A stretch of 57,457 nt of DNA from assembly GCA_902776475.1 (NCBI GenBank), contig CACYQD010000019.1, positions 1 through 57,457 on the forward strand, read 5' to 3'. This stretch comes from an uncultured Prevotellaceae bacterium (lineage in GTDB: Bacteria; Bacteroidota; Bacteroidia; Bacteroidales; Bacteroidaceae). The notes under the pieces were generated by a model. It did not search any database, was not told the origin of the DNA, and saw nothing but the letters and a program-made list of their open reading frames with translations. This document shows positions 16,697-25,323 of this stretch, piece by piece. How positions within the stretch are numbered: position 1 is the first letter of the stretch; each line of letters begins with the position of its first letter. A program made the translations under genes and the position numbers.

Positions 16697-18901
16697 TTAA
16701 ACTGAGTTTATATTTTTCATCAGAGTGAGAATGTTCTTGCCATCTTCGCGCTCATAGTTGATGGAGTCCATCAGTTCACGGACAAGTAGGATTCCCAGTC
16801 CACCGACAGGACGGTCTTCTGCGGAGAGGGTGATATCCGCCCTTGCTGCTTCTGTCGGGTCAAACGCCATGCCGGAGTCGGTGATGATCAGTTTCAGGCT
16901 CTTGCTGTTGGACATCGCCTTGACAGTGATATCCCCTTCCTGGCCTTTGGGATAGGCATAATCCATCACATTGACCACCGCCTCTTCCACCGCCAGCCGT
17001 ATTTGACGTGTCGTCGAAGTATCCAATCCGAGTTTTTCCGCCGCGGATTTCAGCATGGCGTGTAGGTTTTTCAACTCACTGACATCATTTTTCAGGGTCA
17101 GTTCCCCTTGCAGCGTGAAATCGTTGGCCACAGGAGAATACCTGATGGCAAGCATGGTCAAGTCGTCGCTTTGCTCCTCCTCACCAGCAAACAGCTGCAC
17201 CTTTTCCGACATGATGCGGACGATGTCTGTCGGTTGTTTGTTGCTCAACTCTTTCAGGGCCTTCATGATGCGCTGCATACCAAACTGCTTATGATCTGTA
17301 TTCCTCGCCTCTGTCAGTCCGTCGGTATAGAGGAAGAGCGTCGCTCCCTTGTTGATGACGGTCTCCTGCAGTTCATACTGGAAGTCATCAAACAAGCCCA
17401 CCGGCAAGTTGGCCTTCACGGGCAGCTGCGACAACCCGCCACCATCGATCAGAACTGGAGCGTCATGCCCTGCGTTGCAGTAGCGCAGCCGTCCTGTGGG
17501 GAGGTCGAGCACACCGATGAAAAGGGTGGCAAACATATTCGTCTTGTTATTGCGGCATCCGGTCTCATTGATGGTCCTGACGATGTGAGAAGGACTGCTC
17601 TCATGGGATGACACGGCGCGGAACAGCGCCTGGGCCATGGCCATCACCAGAGCCGCGGGAATGCCTTTTCCGCTCACGTCGCCGATGCAGAAAAACAGTT
17701 TCTCGTCGCGGACAAAGTAATTGTATAGGTCGCCGCCCACTTCCCTGGCAGGTTTCAGAGTGGCGCCGATGGTGATGTCGGGACGCTCCGCCACGCCCTC
17801 ATCCTCTACCAGCATGGCGTTCTGTATCCCCGTCGCAATCTGCAGTTCATTGCTGATGCGCTGTTTCTCCTCTCTGGCCAGGGCAAGCCTGCGCTCATTG
17901 AGCATGAAACGACGGAGGATGAGTCCCAGGATAGAGAAAATCACCAGCATGAACACCAGCAGGTTGATACGCATCCAATACAAATCCTTATATACCTCGC
18001 TGTCATAGCATGCCACGGCTATCTGCCAATTGGGCTTCCCCTTCATGTGGGCACAAAAGACGCTGGCCTTTTCCCCTTTATGGTTTTTGAAACGGATGAC
18101 CTTGCTCCTGCCACTCCTGCTGAAGCTGCGCTGCACGGTACTGTCGTTGATCATGCTCACGACTTTATCCACATCTTTCTCCTTGACATGTCCAGGTTGC
18201 GGACGCGAAATCAGTTGGCCGGACTCCGTCAGCAGGAGGATGAACGACGAGGGATAGATATGGCGCTCGTTGAGTGTGTCGCCCAACCATTCGAGTGAGA
18301 TATCGATGCCGCTGATGGCGGCTATGCGCCCCTCATCGTCATGAATGGGATAAGAATAAGTGATGAGCTGCTTTTCCTTGTCGTCATCCTCATGGTCATA
18401 GGGGTCGCTCCAAGAAGGTTCTTCTTCCTCTATCACCTTGAGGTACATCGGGTTGGTGGTGTAGTCAACACCTTTCTTCTCTGCCAGGTTCTTGATAACG
18501 ATACTGTCGGCGTTCTTATAGGCATAGGGCTCAAAGAGTCTGCCTTTTTCAGGATAATAGTCAGGAGTAAAGGCCAGGAAACCGCCCGCCACCTTCGGAT
18601 TGGCCATGATGATGCGCTTGGTTACCATGAACATGGTGTCGGCATGGTTGATATTGCGATTCACATCCCATAGATGCTCATTCAGCGTGTTTTCCATCAC
18701 CTTCAGTGTACCGATAATGATCATGGCCTTTCGAGTCAGTTCGCTCTCCGCACGTTGGCTGAGCGCTTTTTCCAACATATAGTGAGAATAGTAGTACTGG
18801 GCAGCCGAGACCAATTCCAACAACAAGGCAGCCATCGCCACGAAGACCAAACCCTTGTGGCTGCTCAGATACTGACTGATGTTTTTCAAAAATATTCTCA
18901 C
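16697..18901 (-). CDS. SpoIIE-type PP2C phosphatase with sensor and anti-sigma kinase
   Basis: About 734 aa from the GTG at 18901 (MRIFLKNISQYL); the longer frame starts with TTG inside the promoter box. Order: membrane helix, extracellular Cache-like sensor (IHDDEGRIAAISGIDISLEWL), second helix (LLVFMLVIFSILGLIL), short coiled coil, PP2C/SpoIIE domain (AREVGGDLYNYF, IGDVSGKGIPAALVMA, LYTDGLTEARN, SDDLTMLAIRY), then a HATPase/RsbW kinase (AVEEAVVNVMDYAYP, DSGMAFDP, GGLGILLV). Having both phosphatase and kinase in one protein makes a complete partner switch with the downstream STAS gene. It is transcribed divergently from the large synthetase. Confidence 0.88.
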   Translation of the reverse strand: MRIFLKNISQYLSSHKGLVFVAMAALLLELVSAAQYYYSHYMLEKALSQRAESELTRKAMIIIGTLKVMENTLNEHLWDVNRNINHADTMFMVTKRIIMANPKVAGGFLAFTPDYYPEKGRLFEPYAYKNADSIVIKNLAEKKGVDYTTNPMYLKVIEEEEPSWSDPYDHEDDDKEKQLITYSYPIHDDEGRIAAISGIDISLEWLGDTLNERHIYPSSFILLLTESGQLISRPQPGHVKEKDVDKVVSMINDSTVQRSFSRSGRSKVIRFKNHKGEKASVFCAHMKGKPNWQIAVACYDSEVYKDLYWMRINLLVFMLVIFSILGLILRRFMLNERRLALAREEKQRISNELQIATGIQNAMLVEDEGVAERPDITIGATLKPAREVGGDLYNYFVRDEKLFFCIGDVSGKGIPAALVMAMAQALFRAVSSHESSPSHIVRTINETGCRNNKTNMFATLFIGVLDLPTGRLRYCNAGHDAPVLIDGGGLSQLPVKANLPVGLFDDFQYELQETVINKGATLFLYTDGLTEARNTDHKQFGMQRIMKALKELSNKQPTDIVRIMSEKVQLFAGEEEQSDDLTMLAIRYSPVANDFTLQGELTLKNDVSELKNLHAMLKSAAEKLGLDTSTTRQIRLAVEEAVVNVMDYAYPKGQEGDITVKAMSNSKSLKLIITDSGMAFDPTEAARADITLSAEDRPVGGLGILLVRELMDSINYEREDGKNILTLMKNINSV

Positions 18902-18949
18902 GGACAACGAAGTTATATGGAATCGATATGCTAAAGGCTTTATAAATTG

Positions 18950-18957
18950 CAAAGATA
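18950..18957 (-). promoter_or_regulatory. -7 box (TATCTTTG) of the SpoIIE gene
   Basis: CAAAGATA on the plus strand. Its position argues against the TTG start at 18952 and for the GTG at 18901. Between this box and the synthetase start lie an AT-rich stretch and repeat copy 2. Confidence 0.5.
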
Positions 18958-19061
18958 TGATTTTTTATTGAAGCATAAAATAATAAATAAACAATTTATC
19001 AACTGCATAAGATGTTTTATACTTTTTTACCTGTTGGAAGAACATAAACAGGGCAGACTTT

Positions 19062-19110
19062 TTTCAACTTTCTCAAGTTGAAAGGAGTGTAGGATTTTGG
19101 GAGCTTAGCT
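19062..19110. repeat. Octamer-repeat element, copy 2 (short), with hairpin
   Basis: TTTCAACTT-TCTC-AAGTTGAAA (19062-19083) is a perfect 9-bp stem with a 4-nt loop, followed directly by GGAGTGTAGGATTTTGGGAG. The join AAGTTGAAAGGAGTGTAGGA closely matches the left part of copy 5 (AAGTTAAAAGGAGTATAGGA), so this is a member of the same family. Confidence 0.6.
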
Positions 19111-19196
19111 GACTTAACTGATCCAAATAGAGGCTATCATGGGCATCCTTTTGTTAATAATAACTCCTTTGCAATACTATTATGAAATAATTTGCT

Positions 19197-19204
19197 TATA
19201 TTTG
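19197..19204 (+). promoter_or_regulatory. -7 box (TATATTTG) of the C-A-T-R synthetase
   Basis: TATATTTG matches TAnnTTTG and lies 74 nt upstream of the chosen ATG at 19279. The nearest upstream TTTG (19168-19171) is 25 bp away, longer than usual. Confidence 0.5.
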
Positions 19205-19278
19205 CATCGAAATGTGAGATGACACCCCCACTCCATCACCAAAAAATAAATTACACTATTATCCAAACGACTATCCCC

Positions 19279-22200
19279 ATGAAATCTTACCCTTTGCTCC
19301 AGTCCCAATTAGGTGTTTTTTATGACTGTCTGAAATATCCGCAAGTGATGCAGTATAACATTCCTTGTATCGTACCCTTGACAGATGACATTGATACCGA
19401 CCGTCTGGAATCCGCCATCCAGGCTATCTTTACGGCGCGAAAGGAACTGCGCATCCGTTTTTTCATTGACGAGAAAGGTGAGCCACAACAATATGTCGAT
19501 GACCATAAGACACTGGCTATTGTGCGCCGCGAGATGACGGAAGAGGAGTTTCAGGACTATGCCCATCACGGATTCTGCCGGCCCTTTGACATCATGGGCG
19601 ACGAACCATTGATAAGAACAGAGATTGTGGCGACGCCACAAAGAAAATACCTGTTGGCGGATATCCACCACATGGTGACCGACGGAACAAGTTACCTGAC
19701 GCTGTTCCCCCAGCGTGACCTGCCGCTGGCCTACGATGGCAAGCCGTTGCCCATTCAGGAGTATGGCATGCTGGAGGCCGCCGAAGACGAATATAGCCGT
19801 TTAGGCGACGAGGAATACCAGCGGGCGAAGGAAGTGATGAAGGAAAAATATGCCGGAGTGGATCTGGCAACGCTGTCGGCACGTCCTGAGAATCCTGTGG
19901 GCGAGATGGGCCAGGAGTCGGCTTACATCAGCAGGGTGATGGTGGATGACTGGTGCAAGGCAAACGGTTTTGCGCCTTATCAGATCTTCCAGGCAGCGTT
20001 CAGTTATGTGCTCGCCAGGCTTCTGCGTGAGGAGAAGGTGGCTTACACCACCATCTATCACGGCCGTCGCGACCAGCGCGTGCGTCAGGCCTACGGCATG
20101 TTTGTGCGCACCATCCCGTTTATGATGGAGATCAAGAAGGAACAGACCGTACGAGAATACATAGCCACTGTTCATGCAGAAATGAAATCCACGCTGTCGC
20201 AGCTGGCATACCCCTTCTCTCATTTCTGCCGCGACTTGGGTGTTCAGCCCGGCATTTCATTCAACTTCACCGCACTGCCCGGCTGGGAAGAGGAATACCA
20301 TTTTGGAGAAACACATTGCCCGTTTGTGCAACAGGACCGCGGTGATGTCTTTTATGATATGCTTGCGCACATCTTCATTGTCGGTGCGGGTGTCGTGCCC
20401 GAAGCGTCTTCAGATGGCGAGTATTACGACATCCGCATGGAGTCGAGCCTGGCCATGAACAGCCGCAAGACCATGCGCATGATGGCTGATGCCATCAAAG
20501 CCACGATGGAGCAGATGATGGCACGCCCGGACGATGCCATCGACAATATCAGCATTGTCAGCGACGCCGAGGCTGAGCGCATCATCAAGATTGGAACGGG
20601 CAAGGATATTGATGTGGATTTGAGCAAGACATTTGCCAACCTCTTTACAGAACAGGCAAAGCGCACCCCTGATGCGCCTGCCGTGGTGGACAAGGACAGC
20701 CAGTTGACCTACGGCGAGATGGATGGGTACTCGAATGCGCTCGCCCGCCGCCTTATCGACTTTGGCGTGCAGCCCGACGATTTTGTCTGCGTCATGCTCG
20801 ACCGCACAAAGGAATTCCCGCTGTCTGTATTGGCTATCCACAAGGCCGGTGCAGCCTATACGCCCCTCGATTTCGAATATCCCAACGAACGGTTGAGCTA
20901 TATGCTCGAGAATTCCGAGTCGAAGGTGCTCATCACCTCGCACGATGTGCTGGAAGCCAAACAAGCGGAAGGCAACTTTGCCACGGCAGATGCCAGCACG
21001 TTTTTCATCGACGACTTCATGTCGGAAATCGGTACGGCAGACAGCAGCTGCATCGCTGCCCCCATCGACTTGTCAAAGCCCGACGGACTCGCCTATATGA
21101 TCTACACCTCCGGCTCTACCGGCAAACCCAAGGGGGCGATGCTGCACCAAGCCGGACTGCGCAACTTCATCGCTGTGGTCATCGACATGGAGAAACTGAC
21201 AGCAGCCGACCGCATCAGCGGACACCGCTCGTTCTCATTCGATGCTCATATCGAGGATATGTATCCTGTGCTCACGCTGGGAGGCTCGTTCCATATCATG
21301 CCCACCGAGATCCGCAAAGATCTCCATGCCATCAGGCAGTTTCTTTTTGACCATCAGATTACGGGTGGCGGCTACTCCACAGCCATGACCTGTCTGCTGC
21401 TGAACACCTTTGACGACCTGCCCATCCGCTTCACCACGGGTGGCGGCGAGAAGATGGATGGAGTCTATAGCGACCACATTGAAATCATCAATGTGTATGG
21501 CCCTACGGAGTGCACCGACGACACCTCGTATTACAGCATCGCACCAGGGCGCCGCGTAGAGAACATCCCCATCGGTCAGAGCGTGGCCAACAACTGGAAC
21601 TTTATTGTTGACACTGCTGGAAATCTGGTGCCGCAGGGCACGGCAGGTGAACTGTGCTTTGCCGGCGTACAGGTAGGACGTGGCTATTGGCGGTTGCCGG
21701 AGCGCACGGCCAAGTCATTTGTCGATTGCCCGTTCGTGAAGCAGGACCGCTGGGGACGACCTGTCAGGATGTACCACACCGGCGACCTGTGCCGCTGGAA
21801 CGAGGAGGGTCAGATAGAGTACATGGGACGTATCGACACACAAGTGAAATTGCGTGGTTTCCGTATAGAACTTGGTGAGATCGAGAGCAAGGCCCTGAAC
21901 ATTGAAGGCATCCGGCAGGCTGCTGCCGAGGTCCGCAAGGTGATGGGCAACGAGCATCTGGTGCTCTACTACACCGTGTCGGACGGCACTCCAATCAGTG
22001 ACGATGACATCCGCTCCGCCCTTTCCGCATCATCGCTGGCAGAATATATGGTGCCCGATGCCTATATGCGACTTGATGTCATGCCGATGACGCCCAACGG
22101 GAAAATCAACCGCAAGGCGCTACCTATGCCGGAACTGAAACGCAGTATCGACTTTGTGGCTCCTGAAGGTGAGATGGAGCAGCTTTTTGCACGCATTTTC

Positions 22201-23628
22201 TCGGAGGTGCTTGGTATTGAAGAAGTAGGCGCACTCGATGACTTCTTCGTGATTGGCGGCACCAGCCTCAATGCCATCAAGGTCATTGTGGAAGCCAGCA
22301 AACGAGGAGTGCAGATTGTCTTCAACGACCTCTTCAACCAAAAGACGCCGAGGGCCTTGGCCGACTTTGTGACGAATCATTCGGCGAATCAAGGAGCCGG
22401 TTTGCAAGACACCGAAAAAGCTGCCGCTGTGCAGAAGAGCAGCACACATGATTCCTCCGCCTTTGCCGCACTGCTCAGCAAGAACACCCTACAAGTATTC
22501 CTTAAAGGAAAACGTCAAGCCATAGGCGACGTATTGCTCACAGGCGCTACGGGCTATTTGGGCATTCATATTCTCAATGAGTTGCTGACAGACTATGACG
22601 GCCATATCCTGTGTCCTCTCCGCTGCAAAGCCGGCGAAGACCCGATGCACCGTCTCAAAACCTTGTTCTTCTATTATTTCGGCAAGACAGAGGCGTTCAG
22701 CCATATCGAGGAGCGTGTCACCGCTTTTGCCGCAGAAGTCACCCAACCCGATGCCCTCGACGGCATTGACCGCAAGGGACTCACCGTGGTCAACTGTGTG
22801 GCCAATGTGAAGCATTTCTCTGCCGGCAACGACATCGAACTTGTCAACATTGAGAGTGTTCGCCACCTGATCACTTTCTGTCTGCGGACGGGCTCCCGTC
22901 TCATCCATATCTCCACGACCAGCATTGCCGGACTGAGCGTGGATGGAGTGCCCGGTCCGGATGTCAAACTCACAGAACAGGATCTATGGCTTGGCCAGAA
23001 CATCGACGAGAACAAGTATGTCTATTCCAAGTACAAGGCAGAGGAACTGGTGCTCGAAGCCATCGCCCATCATGGCCTTAATGCGAAAATCATGCGTGTG
23101 GGCAATCTCTCTGCCCGGCAGAAGGACGGCGAGTTCCAAATCAACTTCAACACCAACAATTTCCTGGCACTGCTCCGCGCATACGTCATCATCGGCATGG
23201 TGCCTTATGAAGCACTCAGCCAGGTCTTCGAGTTCTCCCCGATCGACGAGGTGGCACATGCCATCATGTTGCTTGCCACAACACCTGAGGAGTGTACCGT
23301 GTTCCATCCCTATAACATCCACCGACAGTACCTGGCCGACATCCTCAACGGCTTTGCAGCCGCAGGCATCACCCTGCAACGTGTGGAGAAAGAAGAGTTC
23401 CAGGAGGCGTTGGAGCGGATGATGGAGAACCCCGACCTCGTCACCCTGTTGCGGCCGCTGATGGCATACAACCTGAGCACCACCCATCAGATGCGATGGA
23501 TAGAAGCCGCCAACGACTACACGACGCAGGTGCTCTATCGCTATGACTTCCAATGGCCCACTACATCCCGTGACTATGTTCGACGCTTCGTTGATACCAT
23601 CATAGGATTTGATTATTTCAACAGCTGA
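19279..23628 (+). CDS. Non-ribosomal peptide synthetase, C-A-T-R
   Basis: A 1449-aa single-module synthetase starting MKSYPLLQSQLGVF; the frame is open 29 codons further up but that part overlaps the promoter. Domains: condensation (HHMVTDG at residue 130), adenylation (YTSGSTGKPKG near 607, YGPTEC, YHTGDL, NGKINRKALP), carrier (IGGTSLNAI near 993, Ser for phosphopantetheine) and a terminal thioester reductase (LLTGATGYLG near 1087, YSKYK near 1248). It should condense an unknown acyl or amino-acyl donor with one amino acid and release the product as an aldehyde or alcohol using NAD(P)H. No phosphopantetheinyl transferase is in the window. A porin follows 86 nt later. Confidence 0.92.
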   Translation: MKSYPLLQSQLGVFYDCLKYPQVMQYNIPCIVPLTDDIDTDRLESAIQAIFTARKELRIRFFIDEKGEPQQYVDDHKTLAIVRREMTEEEFQDYAHHGFCRPFDIMGDEPLIRTEIVATPQRKYLLADIHHMVTDGTSYLTLFPQRDLPLAYDGKPLPIQEYGMLEAAEDEYSRLGDEEYQRAKEVMKEKYAGVDLATLSARPENPVGEMGQESAYISRVMVDDWCKANGFAPYQIFQAAFSYVLARLLREEKVAYTTIYHGRRDQRVRQAYGMFVRTIPFMMEIKKEQTVREYIATVHAEMKSTLSQLAYPFSHFCRDLGVQPGISFNFTALPGWEEEYHFGETHCPFVQQDRGDVFYDMLAHIFIVGAGVVPEASSDGEYYDIRMESSLAMNSRKTMRMMADAIKATMEQMMARPDDAIDNISIVSDAEAERIIKIGTGKDIDVDLSKTFANLFTEQAKRTPDAPAVVDKDSQLTYGEMDGYSNALARRLIDFGVQPDDFVCVMLDRTKEFPLSVLAIHKAGAAYTPLDFEYPNERLSYMLENSESKVLITSHDVLEAKQAEGNFATADASTFFIDDFMSEIGTADSSCIAAPIDLSKPDGLAYMIYTSGSTGKPKGAMLHQAGLRNFIAVVIDMEKLTAADRISGHRSFSFDAHIEDMYPVLTLGGSFHIMPTEIRKDLHAIRQFLFDHQITGGGYSTAMTCLLLNTFDDLPIRFTTGGGEKMDGVYSDHIEIINVYGPTECTDDTSYYSIAPGRRVENIPIGQSVANNWNFIVDTAGNLVPQGTAGELCFAGVQVGRGYWRLPERTAKSFVDCPFVKQDRWGRPVRMYHTGDLCRWNEEGQIEYMGRIDTQVKLRGFRIELGEIESKALNIEGIRQAAAEVRKVMGNEHLVLYYTVSDGTPISDDDIRSALSASSLAEYMVPDAYMRLDVMPMTPNGKINRKALPMPELKRSIDFVAPEGEMEQLFARIFSEVLGIEEVGALDDFFVIGGTSLNAIKVIVEASKRGVQIVFNDLFNQKTPRALADFVTNHSANQGAGLQDTEKAAAVQKSSTHDSSAFAALLSKNTLQVFLKGKRQAIGDVLLTGATGYLGIHILNELLTDYDGHILCPLRCKAGEDPMHRLKTLFFYYFGKTEAFSHIEERVTAFAAEVTQPDALDGIDRKGLTVVNCVANVKHFSAGNDIELVNIESVRHLITFCLRTGSRLIHISTTSIAGLSVDGVPGPDVKLTEQDLWLGQNIDENKYVYSKYKAEELVLEAIAHHGLNAKIMRVGNLSARQKDGEFQINFNTNNFLALLRAYVIIGMVPYEALSQVFEFSPIDEVAHAIMLLATTPEECTVFHPYNIHRQYLADILNGFAAAGITLQRVEKEEFQEALERMMENPDLVTLLRPLMAYNLSTTHQMRWIEAANDYTTQVLYRYDFQWPTTSRDYVRRFVDTIIGFDYFNS

Positions 23629-23714
23629 ATACAACGCCATCGGGATAAGCCACCATTTCGCAAGACATTTTCAGACAGATTCCACTACCGGTCATTTTGC
23701 CAAGAATTACACCT

Positions 23715-25055
23715 ATGAGAAATCCAATTGCCAGAATACTGCTTGCCCTATCGCTTTTGGCATCCACCTCCTACACATGGGCACAAGAAGTGAGAGAGGA
23801 AGAGGAGAAGACCAACCAGTTTACCATCAGCGCCGGGCTGATGTCGCGTGGAGAAATCAGACAAGGAGGACTTCATGGCGGCACGGAAGAAAAGAATGAG
23901 AACAGGGCTGCCTTCGTCAACAACCGTGCCAGGATGTCGGTCAGTTATGACCGTGACAACCTGTCTGTCAAGGTGACTGCCCAACACTCTGGCATCTGGG
24001 GTGCTGAGGGCGGCGGCAAGTTCAACATCTACGAAGCATGGGCGCAGATGAAAGCCAAGAACGGCCTGTTTGCCCGAATAGGCCGTCAGGAACTGGTGTA
24101 CGACGATGAGCGCATCCTCGGCAACAACGACTGGGCCATGGCCGCCCTTTACCACGACGCGTTGAAGGGAGGATACGAGAACCGCGGGCACAAGTTGCAT
24201 GCCGTCATCGCCTACAACCAAAATTCCAAGAACATCAATGGCGGTACCTTCTACCAGGACGGTTCGCAGATCTACAAGACCATGCAGACGGTATGGTATC
24301 ACTACGATGTGCCGAAGTTGCCTCTGGGCATGTCGCTGCTGTTCATGAACATCGGCATGCAGAACGGCAATGAAGAGGAATATGAGACCATCTTTCAGCA
24401 ACTGTTAGGCGGATATGTGAGTTACAAGCCCCGCAACTTGTCGGTGGAGGCCGCCTATTACCACCAGATGGGCAAGGCCAGCCTCGATTATTCCACAACC
24501 ACGACGATTCCTATCAATGCCTGGATGGCCTCCGCAAAGATATCCTACCAATTCAATAGGCAACTGACCGGATATGCAGGTTATGACTACCTGAGCGGTG
24601 ACAAGGAATTCAAGGTGCCCAAACATGGGACAATAGGTCTGTCCCAACACACCAAGATGTCGGCATTCACGTCCACCTTCGGTTCTACGCACAAGTTCTA
24701 CGGCGCCATGGATTTCTTTTATGTCAGCGCCTACTACGGCACCTTCTCCCCCGGACTGCAGAATTTGTTTGGCGGTGTGACATACAAGCCCATCGAGGGA
24801 CTTTCCATCGATGCCGCCTACCATTACCTCGCCACCTCCACCAAACTTGATGAAATGGATAAGACTTTGGGGCGCGAGATTGAACTGAGTGCATCCTACC
24901 AGATCATGAAAGATGTCAGACTTGGCATGGGTTACACATTTATGAAAGGCACGGAGACCCTGGAGGCGCTCAAGCTCAGTACCGATGACAAAAAACTGCA
25001 GTGGGGATGGCTGATGCTGAATGTCTCGCCGCGCCTTTTCTATAGTAAGTGGTAA
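23715..25055 (+). CDS. Alginate-export-type outer-membrane porin
   Basis: A 446-aa outer-membrane beta-barrel with a signal peptide (MRNPIARILLALSLLASTSYTWAQ). The ATG at 23715 is chosen over an upstream TTG. RNRARMSVSYD-like strands, ARIGRQELVYDDERILG and repeated aromatic/Gly strands match the alginate-export porin family. The frame ends with an aromatic-rich strand. It follows the synthetase on the same strand after 86 nt and may be co-transcribed; export of the synthetase product is possible, but the family also carries general or sugar-acid substrates. Confidence 0.75.
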   Translation: MRNPIARILLALSLLASTSYTWAQEVREEEEKTNQFTISAGLMSRGEIRQGGLHGGTEEKNENRAAFVNNRARMSVSYDRDNLSVKVTAQHSGIWGAEGGGKFNIYEAWAQMKAKNGLFARIGRQELVYDDERILGNNDWAMAALYHDALKGGYENRGHKLHAVIAYNQNSKNINGGTFYQDGSQIYKTMQTVWYHYDVPKLPLGMSLLFMNIGMQNGNEEEYETIFQQLLGGYVSYKPRNLSVEAAYYHQMGKASLDYSTTTTIPINAWMASAKISYQFNRQLTGYAGYDYLSGDKEFKVPKHGTIGLSQHTKMSAFTSTFGSTHKFYGAMDFFYVSAYYGTFSPGLQNLFGGVTYKPIEGLSIDAAYHYLATSTKLDEMDKTLGREIELSASYQIMKDVRLGMGYTFMKGTETLEALKLSTDDKKLQWGWLMLNVSPRLFYSKW

Positions 25056-25082
25056 AGAGATTGAAGAGATTTAAGTTTCGCA

Positions 25083-25160
25083 TTTGCTCAACTTTTGGGA
25101 GTTTAGGAGTTTAGGAGTTTGGACAATAGTTCGATTGAGCGAGAGGAGAGAGATTATAAA
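25083..25160. repeat. Octamer-repeat element, copy 3
   Basis: TTTGCTCAACTTTTGGGAG, then GGAGTTTA units, then GGACAATAGTTCGATTGAGC and GAGAGGAG. The last 34 bp of the core are identical to copy 1 some 8.5 kb away, and both copies are followed by an AAACTGAG sequence. Confidence 0.75.
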
Positions 25161-25190
25161 ACTGAGATTTGTTATACCCTCACCTAACCT

Positions 25191-25314
25191 CTCCCAGAGG
25201 GAGAGGGATAAGTTTGCTGTGTCTCCCAAAGGGAGAGGGATAAGTTTGCTATGTCTCCCAAAGGGAGAGGGATAAGTTTGCTGTGTCTCCCAGAGGGAGA
25301 GGGATAAGTTTGCT
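25191..25314. repeat. Tandem 32-bp hairpin repeat, four copies
   Basis: Four adjacent copies start at 25191, 25223, 25255 and 25287. Each has CTCCC-AGA/AAA-GGGAG followed by AGGGATAAGTTTGCT and TGTGT or ATGT. CTCCC/GGGAG forms a short stem in every copy. The array fills the gap between the convergent porin and TonB-receptor genes. The units abut without spacers, so it is not a CRISPR. It may act in termination or as a replication-slippage array. Confidence 0.85.
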
Positions 25315-25323
25315 TTCCAACAG

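Noticed and set aside
25191-25314. CRISPR array
   Set aside because: The four 32-bp units are directly adjacent with no unique spacers, and no cas gene is near.
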